Below, one piece after another: positions 7,681 to 16,418 of a stretch of 42,170 bases of DNA. Under the pieces are notes generated by a model. The model searched no databases. It saw only the letters and a program-made list of their open reading frames with translations, and was not told the DNA's origin. The translations under genes were made by a program, and so were the position numbers. The DNA lies in the NCBI GenBank assembly GCA_030611945.1, contig JAUWOV010000004.1, forward strand, positions 1 to 42,170. The letters run 5' to 3'. Numbering within the stretch: the stretch's first letter is position 1; each line of letters opens with the position of its first letter. Origin of the DNA: a bacterium (GTDB lineage: Bacteria > JAHJDO01).

Positions 7681-8772
7681 ATGCGAATATTAACCCGCTA
7701 TATTCTAAGAGAATTTATAGACCCTTTCTTCTCAAGCCTGTGCGTCTTTACATTTATTCTATTTCTGGGAAACATGTTTAGACTGGCAAATATGCTGGTA
7801 AAAGAGCGAATTAGCGTGCTTAGCATATTGAAACTAGTTGTATGTCTTCTCCCCTTTATCCTGACCTACACCTTACCAATGGCAATACTGGTGGCTACTC
7901 TTACCTCTATTGGCAGACTCTCTTCCGACAACGAAATAATTGCTATGAAAGCAACCGGGATAAATCCTTATAGAATAATCATGCCGCCGATTCTTGCTGT
8001 TGGTGTAATATTGTGCCTGGTATCTTTGCCGTTAAATAATACAATTGCTCCTAATGCAAACTTTTCTTCAAAAAAATTATTCAAAGAAATTGGTATTTTG
8101 AATCCCTCAGCTCTTCTGGAAGAAAAAAAGCCGATGAAGCTATTCAAAGGATATACTTTTTATATAGACAAAATTAGAAATAATATTCTATACAATGTGA
8201 TAATTTATCAGTTAAAACCTGACTCTTCTGTAAGAACAATAACCGCAAAACAAGGACGTTTTATATCTAAGCCAAAGATTAAGAGTCTGGTGCTCAAATT
8301 AAAGAATGGATCTATTGAGGAGTTAAACTCCAAAAATTCTAACGAATATTTTAAATGCTCTTTTAGGATTTACCCTGTAGATTTTGGTTCTATTGCTTAT
8401 GATATGATCAAATTAAAAAAGAGCGCTATTGAAATGACTTCTAATGACTTGAAAAACAAAATTATAAATAAAAAGACTAATATAAATAAATTATACGTGG
8501 AATTATACAGAAAAGCTTCACTTTCCTTCACATTTATTCCATTTATCCTGATAGGCATCCCCTTGAGTATCAGATATCGCCGCAGTAGCAAATTTGCAGC
8601 TATGGGAATAGGTATGCCCGTTATTCTTATTCATTACTTATTAATGATATCAGGATCAATAATAGGCCAGAAAGGCTACATGCCACCTGCTGTGGCAATG
8701 TGGCTGCCAAATATCATAATTGGAACAACAGGTATATACTTAATTTATAAAACCAGTTATAGCCATAGATAG
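7681..8772 (+). CDS. LptF/LptG (YjgP/YjgQ) family permease, first copy
   Basis: 363 residues. The family fold is clear: MRILTRYILREFIDPFF at the start, three N-terminal membrane segments, the conserved LPFILTYTLPMAILVATL..IGRLSSDNEIIAMKATGINPYRI segment, a soluble central domain (about 140-270) and three C-terminal membrane segments. LptF and LptG form the permease that extracts lipopolysaccharide from the inner membrane with LptB. Whether this copy is LptF or LptG cannot be fixed by eye. It is 17 bases from mlaD, with no clear ribosome-binding site. The usual partner is not next to it: the second family member starts at 20287, beyond the sugar cluster. Confidence 0.9.
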   Translation: MRILTRYILREFIDPFFSSLCVFTFILFLGNMFRLANMLVKERISVLSILKLVVCLLPFILTYTLPMAILVATLTSIGRLSSDNEIIAMKATGINPYRIIMPPILAVGVILCLVSLPLNNTIAPNANFSSKKLFKEIGILNPSALLEEKKPMKLFKGYTFYIDKIRNNILYNVIIYQLKPDSSVRTITAKQGRFISKPKIKSLVLKLKNGSIEELNSKNSNEYFKCSFRIYPVDFGSIAYDMIKLKKSAIEMTSNDLKNKIINKKTNINKLYVELYRKASLSFTFIPFILIGIPLSIRYRRSSKFAAMGIGMPVILIHYLLMISGSIIGQKGYMPPAVAMWLPNIIIGTTGIYLIYKTSYSHR

Positions 8773-8946
8773 GAAAATAGAAAAATGATATTATATAGCA
8801 AGGTCAATCATGGCGAAAAAGCAGGTGAGAAGAACTTGAATTGCCAAGAGCTTTTTAGGAATAAAACAAAAATGCAAAAAAAGCTAAAAAAATTAACTTT
8901 TTTTTGCTAAACTATAACCTGTTATTTACAGATAAGGAGTTTTGAA
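8773..8946. other. AT-rich intergenic gap at the left edge of the sugar cluster
   Basis: 174 bases with no reading frame of note. An inverted repeat GCAAAAAAAG (8874-8883) / CTTTTTTTTGC (8897-8907) could form a weak hairpin ending in a T-rich run, possibly a terminator for the envelope operon, but the stem is nearly all A-T. An AAGGAG ribosome-binding site at 8935-8940 serves the next gene. No convincing promoter could be fixed, though one is expected here. Confidence 0.4.
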
Positions 8947-10920
8947 ATGGGGAAAAAGTTATTTGATCATTTTTGCCTTGGCGTAAATTACTGGCCGCGA
9001 CACAGGGGAATTAACGTGTGGAAAGACTGGCGGTCCGAAGAGATTGACCGGGAGTTCGGCGAGATGGAATCTATAGGCATCAATACTGTCAGGATGTTTC
9101 TTGTGTGGGATGATTTTCAGCCTGTCAAGGAATGGTATGGGGGGCATCGCAAAAGCAAAATCAGGGTATGTTTCAGGCATGACGAGAATGTTACGATAGA
9201 GAACAATCCCTCAATGATTGACCCTGTTATGATGGAGCGCTTTGAGCAGATGCTCGATATGGCGTTGAAGCACAATCTGAAGCTCATGCCTGCTTTTCTG
9301 ACTGGCTGGATGAGTGGAACGTTGATAGAGCCTTCGTTTCTGGACGGCCGCAATATGTTCACCGATCCGGGGATGTTAAGGTACCAGGCACTGTACGCCA
9401 AATTCCTGGCCGAACATTTCAGGGATCATCCGGCCATTATCTGCTGGGACCTGGGCAATGAGCAGAACTGTTTTCAGAAATGCCCCTCAATGGATGCGGC
9501 CTGGGTCTGGACGAATTATCTTGTGACCACGCTGAAACGTTATGACCCCGGTACTCCCGTGACATCGGGCATGCACGGCCTGGGAATGAGCCGTTACAAT
9601 GACGGCGATAAACTCTGGCAGATTCAGGACGTGGCCGAAAGCTGCGATTTCACCACCCCGCATCCCTACCCCGGTTTTTATCAGGACTGCGTGGATGATA
9701 TATGCTCCATAAGGCCCACGCTCCTGGCGACTTTTCTCTCTAAATTGTATTCGGGAATAAGCGGAAAACCCGCAATGTGCCAGGAATATAACAGTCTCGG
9801 AGATTCTTTTGTTTCCGAGGAAGTCGCTGCGCGTTTTACCAGGGTGAACATGCACAGCCTCCTTGCCAATGGAGACCTTGGCGCGTTATGGTGGTCTCTC
9901 TCTGATTTCACCTGCCTGGATAGGCTGCCTTACAGTAATGTCCAGATGGAAGGCGACAAGCTTGGGCTTTTTGACGGCAGCGGCAATCCCAAGCCGGCGG
10001 CGCTGGAATGCAAAAAATTCTCCAAACTGCTCAGGAAAATTGATTACGAGAAGTTCGCGCCAGAAAAACCGAAAGCTGCCATCATCGTTCCTTTCCATGA
10101 AACGCTGGACGATCAGTCAAAGATATTCATGGCGTTCATTCTGTGCAAGCAGGTAGGTATAGAGGTCAATATAATACGGCCAGAATCTGATTTTACCCAA
10201 TATGAGCTGCTGATAATCCCGTCCCTCGCCGGGTTTGGGGGCTTCCGCACCGAAGACTGGAAAAGAATCCGCGCCAGAGCGCGTGAGGACGCCGCATTAT
10301 ACCTGTCTTATGATGGCTGCGCTTTGCGGGGAATGGGCAAAACCTTCGGCTTTGAGCCGCTCCAGAGGACCAAACCTTTCGAGAATGAGCGAGCACTTGT
10401 TTTCAACAAGAACTTTTCCTCTTTTAAAAAGGATGAAATTCTTGCCTTTTCCGAAACAGCGGACTGGACACTTGATATCAAAGCGGGCGAAGGCGAGGTA
10501 ATCGCAAGAAACTCCGAAGGCCGGCCGGGATTGATCGTCAACAATTACGGCAAAGGCAAAACGGTATTCTGCGTTGAGCCGATTGAAAAGTTTTTAATAA
10601 AAAAAGCTCACATATTCGAAAAGGATATTTCTTATAAAATATATTCGGCGTTGAAGGACATTGCCTGCATTAAAAGTGGAATCGAAATAGAGCATCCCCA
10701 TATTCAGCGAATGCTCGGCACTATGGGTAAGGCAAAAATTCTGACTGTGATAAACCATTCCCCCTCTGAGGTCAAAACGGAAGCGAAACTGGAATTTCCT
10801 GCGAAGAAAATAATGGAACTTTACAGCAATAAGGAAATCGCGTTTAAAAAGATTGAAACGCAAAGCAAGTTTGACATAAAACTCGAACCCAATGAAGTTA
10901 ACGTTTATAACATCGAATAA
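8947..10920 (+). CDS. GH5-like glycoside hydrolase with C-terminal amidotransferase-like domain
   Basis: 657 residues, no signal peptide. A TIM-barrel hydrolase of clan GH-A: LGVNYWPRHRG at the N-terminus, INTVRMFLVWDDFQP, the acid/base Glu in WDLGNEQN (E172) and the likely nucleophile in PAMCQEYNSLGD (E280), on strands four and seven as in GH5/GH2/GH42. Residues about 350-480 (PKAAIIVPF..., YELLIIPSLAGFGG) resemble the GH42 trimerisation/GATase-like domain, followed by a small beta domain. The likely substrate is a beta-linked hexoside such as a mannan oligosaccharide, given the beta-mannosidase at the cluster end; this is inferred. Base composition jumps here: 9541-9600 has 35 G/C of 60, while 8041-8100 in the previous gene has 15 of 60. 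Start supported by AAGGAG six bases upstream. Confidence 0.85.
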   Translation: MGKKLFDHFCLGVNYWPRHRGINVWKDWRSEEIDREFGEMESIGINTVRMFLVWDDFQPVKEWYGGHRKSKIRVCFRHDENVTIENNPSMIDPVMMERFEQMLDMALKHNLKLMPAFLTGWMSGTLIEPSFLDGRNMFTDPGMLRYQALYAKFLAEHFRDHPAIICWDLGNEQNCFQKCPSMDAAWVWTNYLVTTLKRYDPGTPVTSGMHGLGMSRYNDGDKLWQIQDVAESCDFTTPHPYPGFYQDCVDDICSIRPTLLATFLSKLYSGISGKPAMCQEYNSLGDSFVSEEVAARFTRVNMHSLLANGDLGALWWSLSDFTCLDRLPYSNVQMEGDKLGLFDGSGNPKPAALECKKFSKLLRKIDYEKFAPEKPKAAIIVPFHETLDDQSKIFMAFILCKQVGIEVNIIRPESDFTQYELLIIPSLAGFGGFRTEDWKRIRARAREDAALYLSYDGCALRGMGKTFGFEPLQRTKPFENERALVFNKNFSSFKKDEILAFSETADWTLDIKAGEGEVIARNSEGRPGLIVNNYGKGKTVFCVEPIEKFLIKKAHIFEKDISYKIYSALKDIACIKSGIEIEHPHIQRMLGTMGKAKILTVINHSPSEVKTEAKLEFPAKKIMELYSNKEIAFKKIETQSKFDIKLEPNEVNVYNIE

Positions 10921-10961
10921 CATGGAAACTTGTCAAAAATAACCATGAGGAATATTGAAAA

Positions 10962-11612
10962 ATGAAGATATTTTTAGATACAGCGAATATTGAAGAGATA
11001 AGGAATGGAGTGGCTACGGGCACAGTAAGCGGTGTTACTACCAACCCTAGTATTATTTCAAAAGAAAACAAAACTTTTCGCAAGTGCATAGATGATATTA
11101 TGGCTGTGGATACCGAACTGACAGTGTTGGCAGAGGTGATCGCGGAGGATAAGGATGGAATGATTGAAGAGGCGCTGAATCTTTCCAGAATATCAGATAA
11201 CATAGTTGTGAAAATTCCAATAACGGTTGAGGGACTGGCTGCGATCAAAGTGCTTTCGCGGAAAAGAATTCAAACAACAGCAACTCTTATATTCAGCTTG
11301 AATCAGGCAATTGCGGCAAGTTGCGCCGGTGCGGATTATGTGGCCCCTTTTGTGGGACGGCTGGATGACATTAATGCCGATGGATTGGGGTTGATAAAGC
11401 TGATCAAAAAAACGTTCGCCATTCAGAATATGAAAACAAGGATAATTGCTGCGTCGTTGCGCAGCCCGCAGGCAGTAGCCGAGCTTTTTTCAGAAGGCTG
11501 CGACATTGTGACAATGCCGGGTAAAATTTTATACGCTATGCTCAAGCATCCATTAACCAATGCAGGCTTGAAGAAGTTTAATGAAGACTGGCAAAAGGTG
11601 CCGAATGAATAA
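10962..11612 (+). CDS. fsa: Fructose-6-phosphate aldolase/transaldolase (FSA/TalC type)
   Basis: 216 residues, the short single-domain transaldolase size. MKIFLDTANIEEIRNGV, GVTTNPSII and the Schiff-base lysine K84 in NIVVKIPIT identify the FSA/TalC family; the later TLIFSLNQAIAASCAGADYVAPFVGRLDD and IIAASLRSPQAVAELFSEGCDIVTMP motifs fit as well. It either cleaves fructose-6-phosphate (dihydroxyacetone plus glyceraldehyde-3-phosphate) or transfers dihydroxyacetone in the pentose-phosphate route; the two activities cannot be told apart by reading. It lies 41 bases after the hydrolase, with GAGG upstream, and 14 bases before the first dehydrogenase, so it is probably in one transcript. Confidence 0.92.
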   Translation: MKIFLDTANIEEIRNGVATGTVSGVTTNPSIISKENKTFRKCIDDIMAVDTELTVLAEVIAEDKDGMIEEALNLSRISDNIVVKIPITVEGLAAIKVLSRKRIQTTATLIFSLNQAIAASCAGADYVAPFVGRLDDINADGLGLIKLIKKTFAIQNMKTRIIAASLRSPQAVAELFSEGCDIVTMPGKILYAMLKHPLTNAGLKKFNEDWQKVPNE

Positions 11613-11626
11613 AAGCGGGAAGAGAA

Positions 11627-12817
11627 ATGGCTAGTTATCAATCAAAGTGTTTTATGTATTATGGTCCAGGTGAAATCAAGACAGAGACCATGGAAATTAT
11701 TTGCGGGCCGACGGATATCATTCTTCAAATTGATGTTTGTGGCCGCTGCGGAACGGACAAACGTCTGTTTGATATGGCTCATCCGAACGTGAAAACACCA
11801 ACAGTGCTTGGACACGAACTTGTTGGACGCGTCGTAGAAGCGGGGAGCGATGTTTATAGGATTACAAAGGGCATTGGCTACAAAGACGGCAAAAACTTGA
11901 CTTGCGAACAGCTTTGCCCGTCCATTGGACAACGTGTAACTGCGCAGTCACGGATCGCCAGGCACAGCCATGGTCTTATGTTGATCAGGAATCCTATACA
12001 GAATCTTTCGTTTCAAATTCCAGGAGCTTATGCCCAATACATGAAGGTTTCGGTGGAGATGATTCAATCAGGTTCGATTTTACCGGTACCGGATAATGTG
12101 ACGGATGAAGAAGCTGCTCTGGTGGAGCCGACCGCCTGTGCTTTGGAAAGCATTTTTGCCACTCCCCATGCGGTTGGCGTGGACAGCGAAGGACGGCATA
12201 TAGTCCGCAGCGGCATCAAGCGGAAAGGACGAACACTGATTATCGGTTCCGGCACGCTGGCCTTGATCTACGGGCAATTGGCGAAAATAGAGGGAGCAAA
12301 AGATATCTGGTTTATTGTGCGCTCGCAATCCAAAGTGGAGCTGGCCAGCGAAATCCTTGGTGATTGGGCTAAGTTCAAAATTGTACCGGATTATTCGACT
12401 TGCCCGCTTTCCAAAAAAATAGAGATGGAAACGGAGTTGGTGAAGGAGTTTACCGACCTTAGCGATGGAAACTTGTTTGATGACATTATTTTGGCAGCGC
12501 CATCGAAAGACGCCCAAAGACTAATGTTTCAATTGCTTAATCCCGATGGGTACGGTGTTGTGGTCTGTTTTGCTGGTTTGCATGAAGCCAGCGACCATGC
12601 ACAGGTAGATAATCTACATTATCGCATGGCTAAGGCAATCGGTACCAGCGGCTGTTCTACGCGGACTATGGAAACCGTGCTTAACTGGCTTTCCTCAGGC
12701 AAGCTGTCGCTTAATGGTTATACATGCCCGCATCATTATACTTTAAACGATAATCCGGCTGATTTTTTTCAAACAAAAGCAGATGGACGTAAACCCATGC
12801 TATATCCATGGGAGTAG
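11627..12817 (+). CDS. Zinc-type medium-chain alcohol/polyol dehydrogenase lacking the structural zinc site
   Basis: 396 residues. The catalytic zinc region is present: VCGRCGTD (C41), LGHELVGRV (H63, E64) and a later VEPTACALE. The Rossmann fold glycine motif is TLIIGSGTLALIYG. The four-cysteine structural zinc lobe found in most alcohol and sorbitol dehydrogenases is absent; the equivalent segment (SRIARHSHGLM) has no Cys cluster. The protein is also longer than usual (about 340-350). The substrate is unknown; NAD(P)-dependent oxidation of a sugar or polyol fits the neighbours. The next dehydrogenase starts seven bases after it. Confidence 0.85.
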   Translation: MASYQSKCFMYYGPGEIKTETMEIICGPTDIILQIDVCGRCGTDKRLFDMAHPNVKTPTVLGHELVGRVVEAGSDVYRITKGIGYKDGKNLTCEQLCPSIGQRVTAQSRIARHSHGLMLIRNPIQNLSFQIPGAYAQYMKVSVEMIQSGSILPVPDNVTDEEAALVEPTACALESIFATPHAVGVDSEGRHIVRSGIKRKGRTLIIGSGTLALIYGQLAKIEGAKDIWFIVRSQSKVELASEILGDWAKFKIVPDYSTCPLSKKIEMETELVKEFTDLSDGNLFDDIILAAPSKDAQRLMFQLLNPDGYGVVVCFAGLHEASDHAQVDNLHYRMAKAIGTSGCSTRTMETVLNWLSSGKLSLNGYTCPHHYTLNDNPADFFQTKADGRKPMLYPWE

Positions 12818-12823
12818 AGGAAA

Positions 12824-13837
12824 ATGGAAAAAACAATGCGGCTTGCAGTTTGTGACAGACCCGGCCATATCAAGATTAAAATAGTTCCGATACCGCGGGT
12901 TGATGGTGATATGATTCTTGTTAAGGTGAGCATCTGTGGAATATGCAACTCGGATATAGTGGCCTGGCGTAATAAAGGATACAAGACCTACCCATATTCT
13001 CCTGGACATGAGTTTTGCGGTGTAATTCAGGAGCTTGGGCCGGAAACAAGAGGTTTGCGTTTGGGGCAGCGGGTGGTTGTCAATCCGAATTTCGGATGCG
13101 GAGAATGTCGCTATTGTAAGGTCGGCAAGCCGAATCTGTGCGACTCCCTTAAAACCCGGCGCACTAAGAGCAATGGCGGATTCAGCGAATATGTGGCGCT
13201 TGACTACCGGATGGCTTACCCTCTGCCTGAATTATTCCCGGACGAATTCGCACCATTCATAGAGCCCTTATCCTGTGCGGTGCATGCCGCCCGAAGGATA
13301 AATGCTATGCCTGATGAACTGATTGGTGTTTTCGGCGCGGGCATTATGGGGCTTTTGACGGGCCTCGTCTTAAAATCTTCAGAATATGAAACGATTTTTA
13401 TTGAGCCTTCGGATATTCGCCGTCAAAAGCTTGTCGAGCTTCTCAATGCCACCTGTCTTACCCCGAGTGAATTGGAAGACTCTGAATTTTTCGGCAAAAT
13501 GGACGCAGCTGTTGATTGTAGCGGAGCCGCAATAGCCGTATCTCAAGCTGTCAGAACATTGCGTAAAGCCGGACGGCTTGTTCTGGCTGGACTAGTGACG
13601 AGCACCAAAGGAGTAGATATATCGTTAATGGATGTGACGATGAAGGAATTGGATATCAGAGGCGCTTGGCTGAATCCTAATTCCTTTGATGAGGCAATAA
13701 ATCTAGCTGTTAAGTATGAAAACATCCTGCGGCAGCTTAAAACAAGAACGTTAGTTATTGATGATATCGCCGTTGCCTTTGAACAGGCCGCACGGCAGGA
13801 ATTTGACAAAATATTTATTAAAATTAAAAATGGATGA
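12824..13837 (+). CDS. Zinc-dependent medium-chain alcohol/polyol dehydrogenase
   Basis: 337 residues, normal length for the sorbitol/threonine/galactitol-phosphate dehydrogenase group. Catalytic zinc ligands lie in CNSD (C41) and PGHEF (H62, E63). The structural zinc cysteines C92, C95, C98 and C106 are complete (GCGECRYCKVGKPNLC). The cofactor motif is GVFGAGIMGLLTG. The substrate is likely a sugar alcohol or keto-sugar. The end overlaps the kinase start by eight bases, which indicates translational coupling. It is only distantly similar to the preceding dehydrogenase, so the two are not a recent duplication and may act on successive or different substrates. Confidence 0.88.
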   Translation: MEKTMRLAVCDRPGHIKIKIVPIPRVDGDMILVKVSICGICNSDIVAWRNKGYKTYPYSPGHEFCGVIQELGPETRGLRLGQRVVVNPNFGCGECRYCKVGKPNLCDSLKTRRTKSNGGFSEYVALDYRMAYPLPELFPDEFAPFIEPLSCAVHAARRINAMPDELIGVFGAGIMGLLTGLVLKSSEYETIFIEPSDIRRQKLVELLNATCLTPSELEDSEFFGKMDAAVDCSGAAIAVSQAVRTLRKAGRLVLAGLVTSTKGVDISLMDVTMKELDIRGAWLNPNSFDEAINLAVKYENILRQLKTRTLVIDDIAVAFEQAARQEFDKIFIKIKNG

Positions 13838-14789
13838 AAGAAAATTTGATTTGACCTGTCTGGGAAATCTGGTGTTGGATTTGTTTGCAAAGCCAATCGA
13901 TCATTTTCCGGAAAAAGGGTGTGCCGGATATTTTGACACACTTGAAATGCATCCAGGTGGATGTGCTTATAATACAGGCGTTGACGCTGCGCGTCTTGGT
14001 TTGCGGGTTGCTGTTCAGGGTATTGTTGGGATGGATCAGTTTGGCGATGTGATGATTAATTCCATGAAAAAGGAGAGCGTAGATATTTCTGGGGTATGCC
14101 GCACGGCGGAGGCAAACACTGGATTTTCATTTGTCATGGTTCCTGAGGATGGGCAGCGCCGTTATTACCACACCATAGGAGCGAATGCGGCTTTCAATAT
14201 GTCTAACGTGTCCAAAGAGCAGATCATACAGTCAAGAGCTTTTCATGTTGCAGGAGCTTCATTACTGCCTGCACTTGACGGCACGCCGACAGTAGAATTG
14301 TTGCGGTTCGCTCGAGAACATGAGGTTCTGACGTGTCTTGATCCTGTCGTTAGAGAAGACAGCGCAAATTTGATTTTAGCATGTATCCCATACCTTGACC
14401 TGTTCTTGCCAAACAACGATGAGTCGTCGCTCATCACAGGACTCAGCGATCCCGAGGATCAGCTCAAATTCTATTTGGACAAAGGCGCGGGAATCGTGGG
14501 CATTAAGATGGGTGAAAAAGGCGTTCTAATTAGCGACGGGAAAAAATATTTTAAGTTAGGAATCTATCGTGTTCCTGTAGTCGACACCTGTGGCGCCGGC
14601 GATGCTTTTGTGGCTGGATTTATTTATGGCTTTCTTGCAAAGTGGGACTTAATGAAGACGGCCATGTTTGCTACTGCTACAGCCGCTTTTTGCGTCCAGT
14701 CGATTGGAACGACGAACGCAATGCCAAAAGCAGAAAATGTCCTGGGCTTTATGGAGAAAAGAAAGACACCACTAATAATTCAAACATAA
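13830..14789 (+). CDS. PfkB-family carbohydrate kinase
   Basis: 319 residues from the ATG at 13830, which gives the normal PfkB start (DLTCLGNLVLDLFA); longer in-frame starts lie inside the preceding gene. HPGGCAYNTGVDAARLG is the sugar-binding glycine motif, and VDTCGAGDAFVAGF carries the catalytic base D258. The family phosphorylates sugars such as fructose, ribose, tagatose-6-phosphate or inositol. Position between dehydrogenases and a class II aldolase suggests a ketose or ketose-phosphate kinase preparing the aldolase substrate; this is inferred. It overlaps the upstream dehydrogenase by eight bases. Confidence 0.9.
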   Translation: MDERKFDLTCLGNLVLDLFAKPIDHFPEKGCAGYFDTLEMHPGGCAYNTGVDAARLGLRVAVQGIVGMDQFGDVMINSMKKESVDISGVCRTAEANTGFSFVMVPEDGQRRYYHTIGANAAFNMSNVSKEQIIQSRAFHVAGASLLPALDGTPTVELLRFAREHEVLTCLDPVVREDSANLILACIPYLDLFLPNNDESSLITGLSDPEDQLKFYLDKGAGIVGIKMGEKGVLISDGKKYFKLGIYRVPVVDTCGAGDAFVAGFIYGFLAKWDLMKTAMFATATAAFCVQSIGTTNAMPKAENVLGFMEKRKTPLIIQT

Positions 14790-14812
14790 ACAGTGAACCA
14801 GAGGAGTACACA

Positions 14813-15772
14813 ATGCCATTAGTAACAGAATACAATGCAGTAAAGGATATCTATCAGGAAGCGGCTGAGCTTGGGGTGGGATTGCCTGTTTTCTGCGCTG
14901 AGGACAGGGAAACACTTGAGGCGATTCTCGCCTCTGCCCTGGAAATGGGCAAAGATATTGGAGTTGAGAATTTGCCTATAATTCCGGCCTGGACGTCGCG
15001 CTATCCGCCACGCAGTCAAATGAAGCTTCTAACCGCTTGTGGGGATCCTATTCTCGGGATCAATCTTATGTTTTCAGATCTCAAAGCGTTTATGGGGGCA
15101 ACCAGCCCATATCGCAAATTACGGGTTATGCCACACCTTGACCATGCCTTTCCATGGCTTGACGGAGATATTATGGAAAGCTTTGCCGATTCCTTCGCCT
15201 CGGTCATGTGCGACGCCAGTGAGAAGCCTTTTCAGAAAAATATCGAGATTACTGCTGGGTACGTGGAAAAGATAAAAGGCAAAGTCGTGGTCGAGGGGTC
15301 CGTTGATGAGATTTATGAATCAGGCAGCAAAGGTGAGAAAAATGAGCCCACAAGTGTGGTTCATGCAAAAGAATTCATAGCCAGAACAGGTGTGGATATT
15401 ATCGTCCCGAATGTTGGCACAGAACATCGCGCCACGACTGGTCAGGTGAAATATCTATCTGATCAGGCAAAAAAAATCAGCAAGGAGGTAGGCAGGATTC
15501 TTTGCATTCATGGAACATCTTCGGTTAAGCCGGAAGATTTACCGAAGCTTCCGGCAGATGGTTTTGTTAAGATCAATATTTATACCACCCTGGCGGTAAA
15601 TGGCGGGCAAGCCGTTGCGCGAGAGGTTATGGACAATCTTGAGAATATTTTTGACAATCCTAAATTGGCAATCGTTGCTAACCCTCCGCGCCGGGATGCG
15701 TGGTTTTTCGCCGTGCGAGATCGTTGCCGCCAATTTCTGGAAGCTTTTAATTATAAATTATATTCAAAATAA
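14813..15772 (+). CDS. Class II (zinc) ketose-bisphosphate aldolase-like protein
   Basis: 319 residues from ATG 14813, supported by GAGGAG about nine bases upstream. The zinc ligands of class II fructose/tagatose-bisphosphate aldolases appear in order: PHLDHA (H108, D110, H111), EGSVDEI, VGTEHRATTG and LCIHGTSSV, then VKINIYT for the phosphate site. The sequence is divergent (for example HGTSS for the usual HGGSG), so the exact substrate is uncertain. It would split a ketose bisphosphate or monophosphate into two three-carbon units. It lies between the PfkB kinase and the isomerase, a logical kinase-aldolase pair. Confidence 0.82.
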   Translation: MPLVTEYNAVKDIYQEAAELGVGLPVFCAEDRETLEAILASALEMGKDIGVENLPIIPAWTSRYPPRSQMKLLTACGDPILGINLMFSDLKAFMGATSPYRKLRVMPHLDHAFPWLDGDIMESFADSFASVMCDASEKPFQKNIEITAGYVEKIKGKVVVEGSVDEIYESGSKGEKNEPTSVVHAKEFIARTGVDIIVPNVGTEHRATTGQVKYLSDQAKKISKEVGRILCIHGTSSVKPEDLPKLPADGFVKINIYTTLAVNGGQAVAREVMDNLENIFDNPKLAIVANPPRRDAWFFAVRDRCRQFLEAFNYKLYSK

Positions 15773-15785
15773 AGCGAGAGAAAAA

Positions 15786-16364
15786 ATGATTGCTAGAAAA
15801 CAATTTGAAAACGCCAAAAAACAGACGATGGAATATCTTGAAAAAGCGGGGATCGCGATAACCGGCGAGGAAAAGGCAAAAATTGAAGTCGTTGACTTTT
15901 GTCTTGGTGATCTTAAACACATGGGAGTTGAGATATTAACATACGTAAATACGGCAAAAGTTTGCGCCAAAGAGTTGGTGCTTTTTCCATGCCAGACATG
16001 CGCTGAACACATTCATCCAACAATTAACGACGTCCCGGGCAAGGAGGAAACTTTCCGATGCAGATGGGGAAAGGTCTATCTCTATGTGGACGGATCGGCT
16101 ACGGCGAATGTAAAAGCAAAAATGCATAAAAACTTAAAAGGACATGTAACCGTGTTTCATGAGATAAAGCTTAATCCGGGTGATCAGCACACATTATATC
16201 CCGATACACTCCACTGGTTCCAGGCTGGACCCGAGGGAGCCGTGATATCTGAGTTTTCCACCACGAGTACTGATGAACTTGATAGATTCACTGACCCGCG
16301 AATCGGCAGGTTTACTAAAGTTAACGATGACGAAGAAGACATGTCAGAAAAGAGAGATTTATAG
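15786..16364 (+). CDS. D-lyxose isomerase-like cupin sugar isomerase
   Basis: 192 residues from ATG 15786. The cupin metal motif EHIHP (H75, H77), GKEETFRCRWG (E87/E88) and the later QHTLYP..LHWFQAG histidines match D-lyxose ketol-isomerases. These enzymes interconvert D-lyxose and D-xylulose and commonly D-mannose and D-fructose. With beta-mannosidase in the same cluster, mannose to fructose is a reasonable role here, though not proven. It starts 13 bases after the aldolase stop. A longer in-frame start would lie inside the aldolase gene and is rejected. Confidence 0.85.
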   Translation: MIARKQFENAKKQTMEYLEKAGIAITGEEKAKIEVVDFCLGDLKHMGVEILTYVNTAKVCAKELVLFPCQTCAEHIHPTINDVPGKEETFRCRWGKVYLYVDGSATANVKAKMHKNLKGHVTVFHEIKLNPGDQHTLYPDTLHWFQAGPEGAVISEFSTTSTDELDRFTDPRIGRFTKVNDDEEDMSEKRDL

Positions 16365-16418
16365 ATGAGTATGATAAAATATATTGTTTTTGATTTGGGA
16401 GGAGAGAAGAACTTATGA
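16365..16418 (+). pseudogene. Possible remnant of a HAD-family phosphatase N-terminus
   Basis: A 17-codon frame starts immediately after the isomerase stop and reads MSMIKYIVFDLGG before running into a ribosome-binding site and stopping at TGA across the next gene's ATG. IKYIVFDLGG is the standard start of haloacid-dehalogenase-type phosphatases (motif I FDLGGV/T). The rest of such a gene is absent, so a deletion joining it to the URO-D-like gene is likely. It may be translated as a short leader instead. The call rests on a ten-residue match. Confidence 0.4.

Noticed and set aside
8874-8907. Strong intrinsic terminator
   Set aside because: The inverted repeat is almost all A-T and the stem would be weak; kept only as a note on the gap.
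9117-10544. Several long antisense frames within the GH5-like gene
   Set aside because: They arise from the higher GC content of this gene; none has a ribosome-binding site or a recognisable domain.
13758-13829. Longer start for the PfkB kinase
   Set aside because: The extra residues lie in the dehydrogenase gene and do not look like a kinase; ATG 13830 gives the family start.
14642-14812. Longer start for the class II aldolase
   Set aside because: It would overlap the kinase gene by 148 bases; ATG 14813 has GAGGAG upstream.
15600-15785. Longer start for the lyxose isomerase-like gene
   Set aside because: Lies inside the aldolase gene in another frame; ATG 15786 gives the normal family N-terminus.
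10962-16364. Sulfoglycolysis cluster (transaldolase, isomerase, kinase, aldolase)
   Set aside because: No sulfoquinovosidase-type GH31, no SLA reductase signature and the aldolase is zinc class II; beta-mannosidase and a D-lyxose isomerase-like cupin point to ordinary hexoses.
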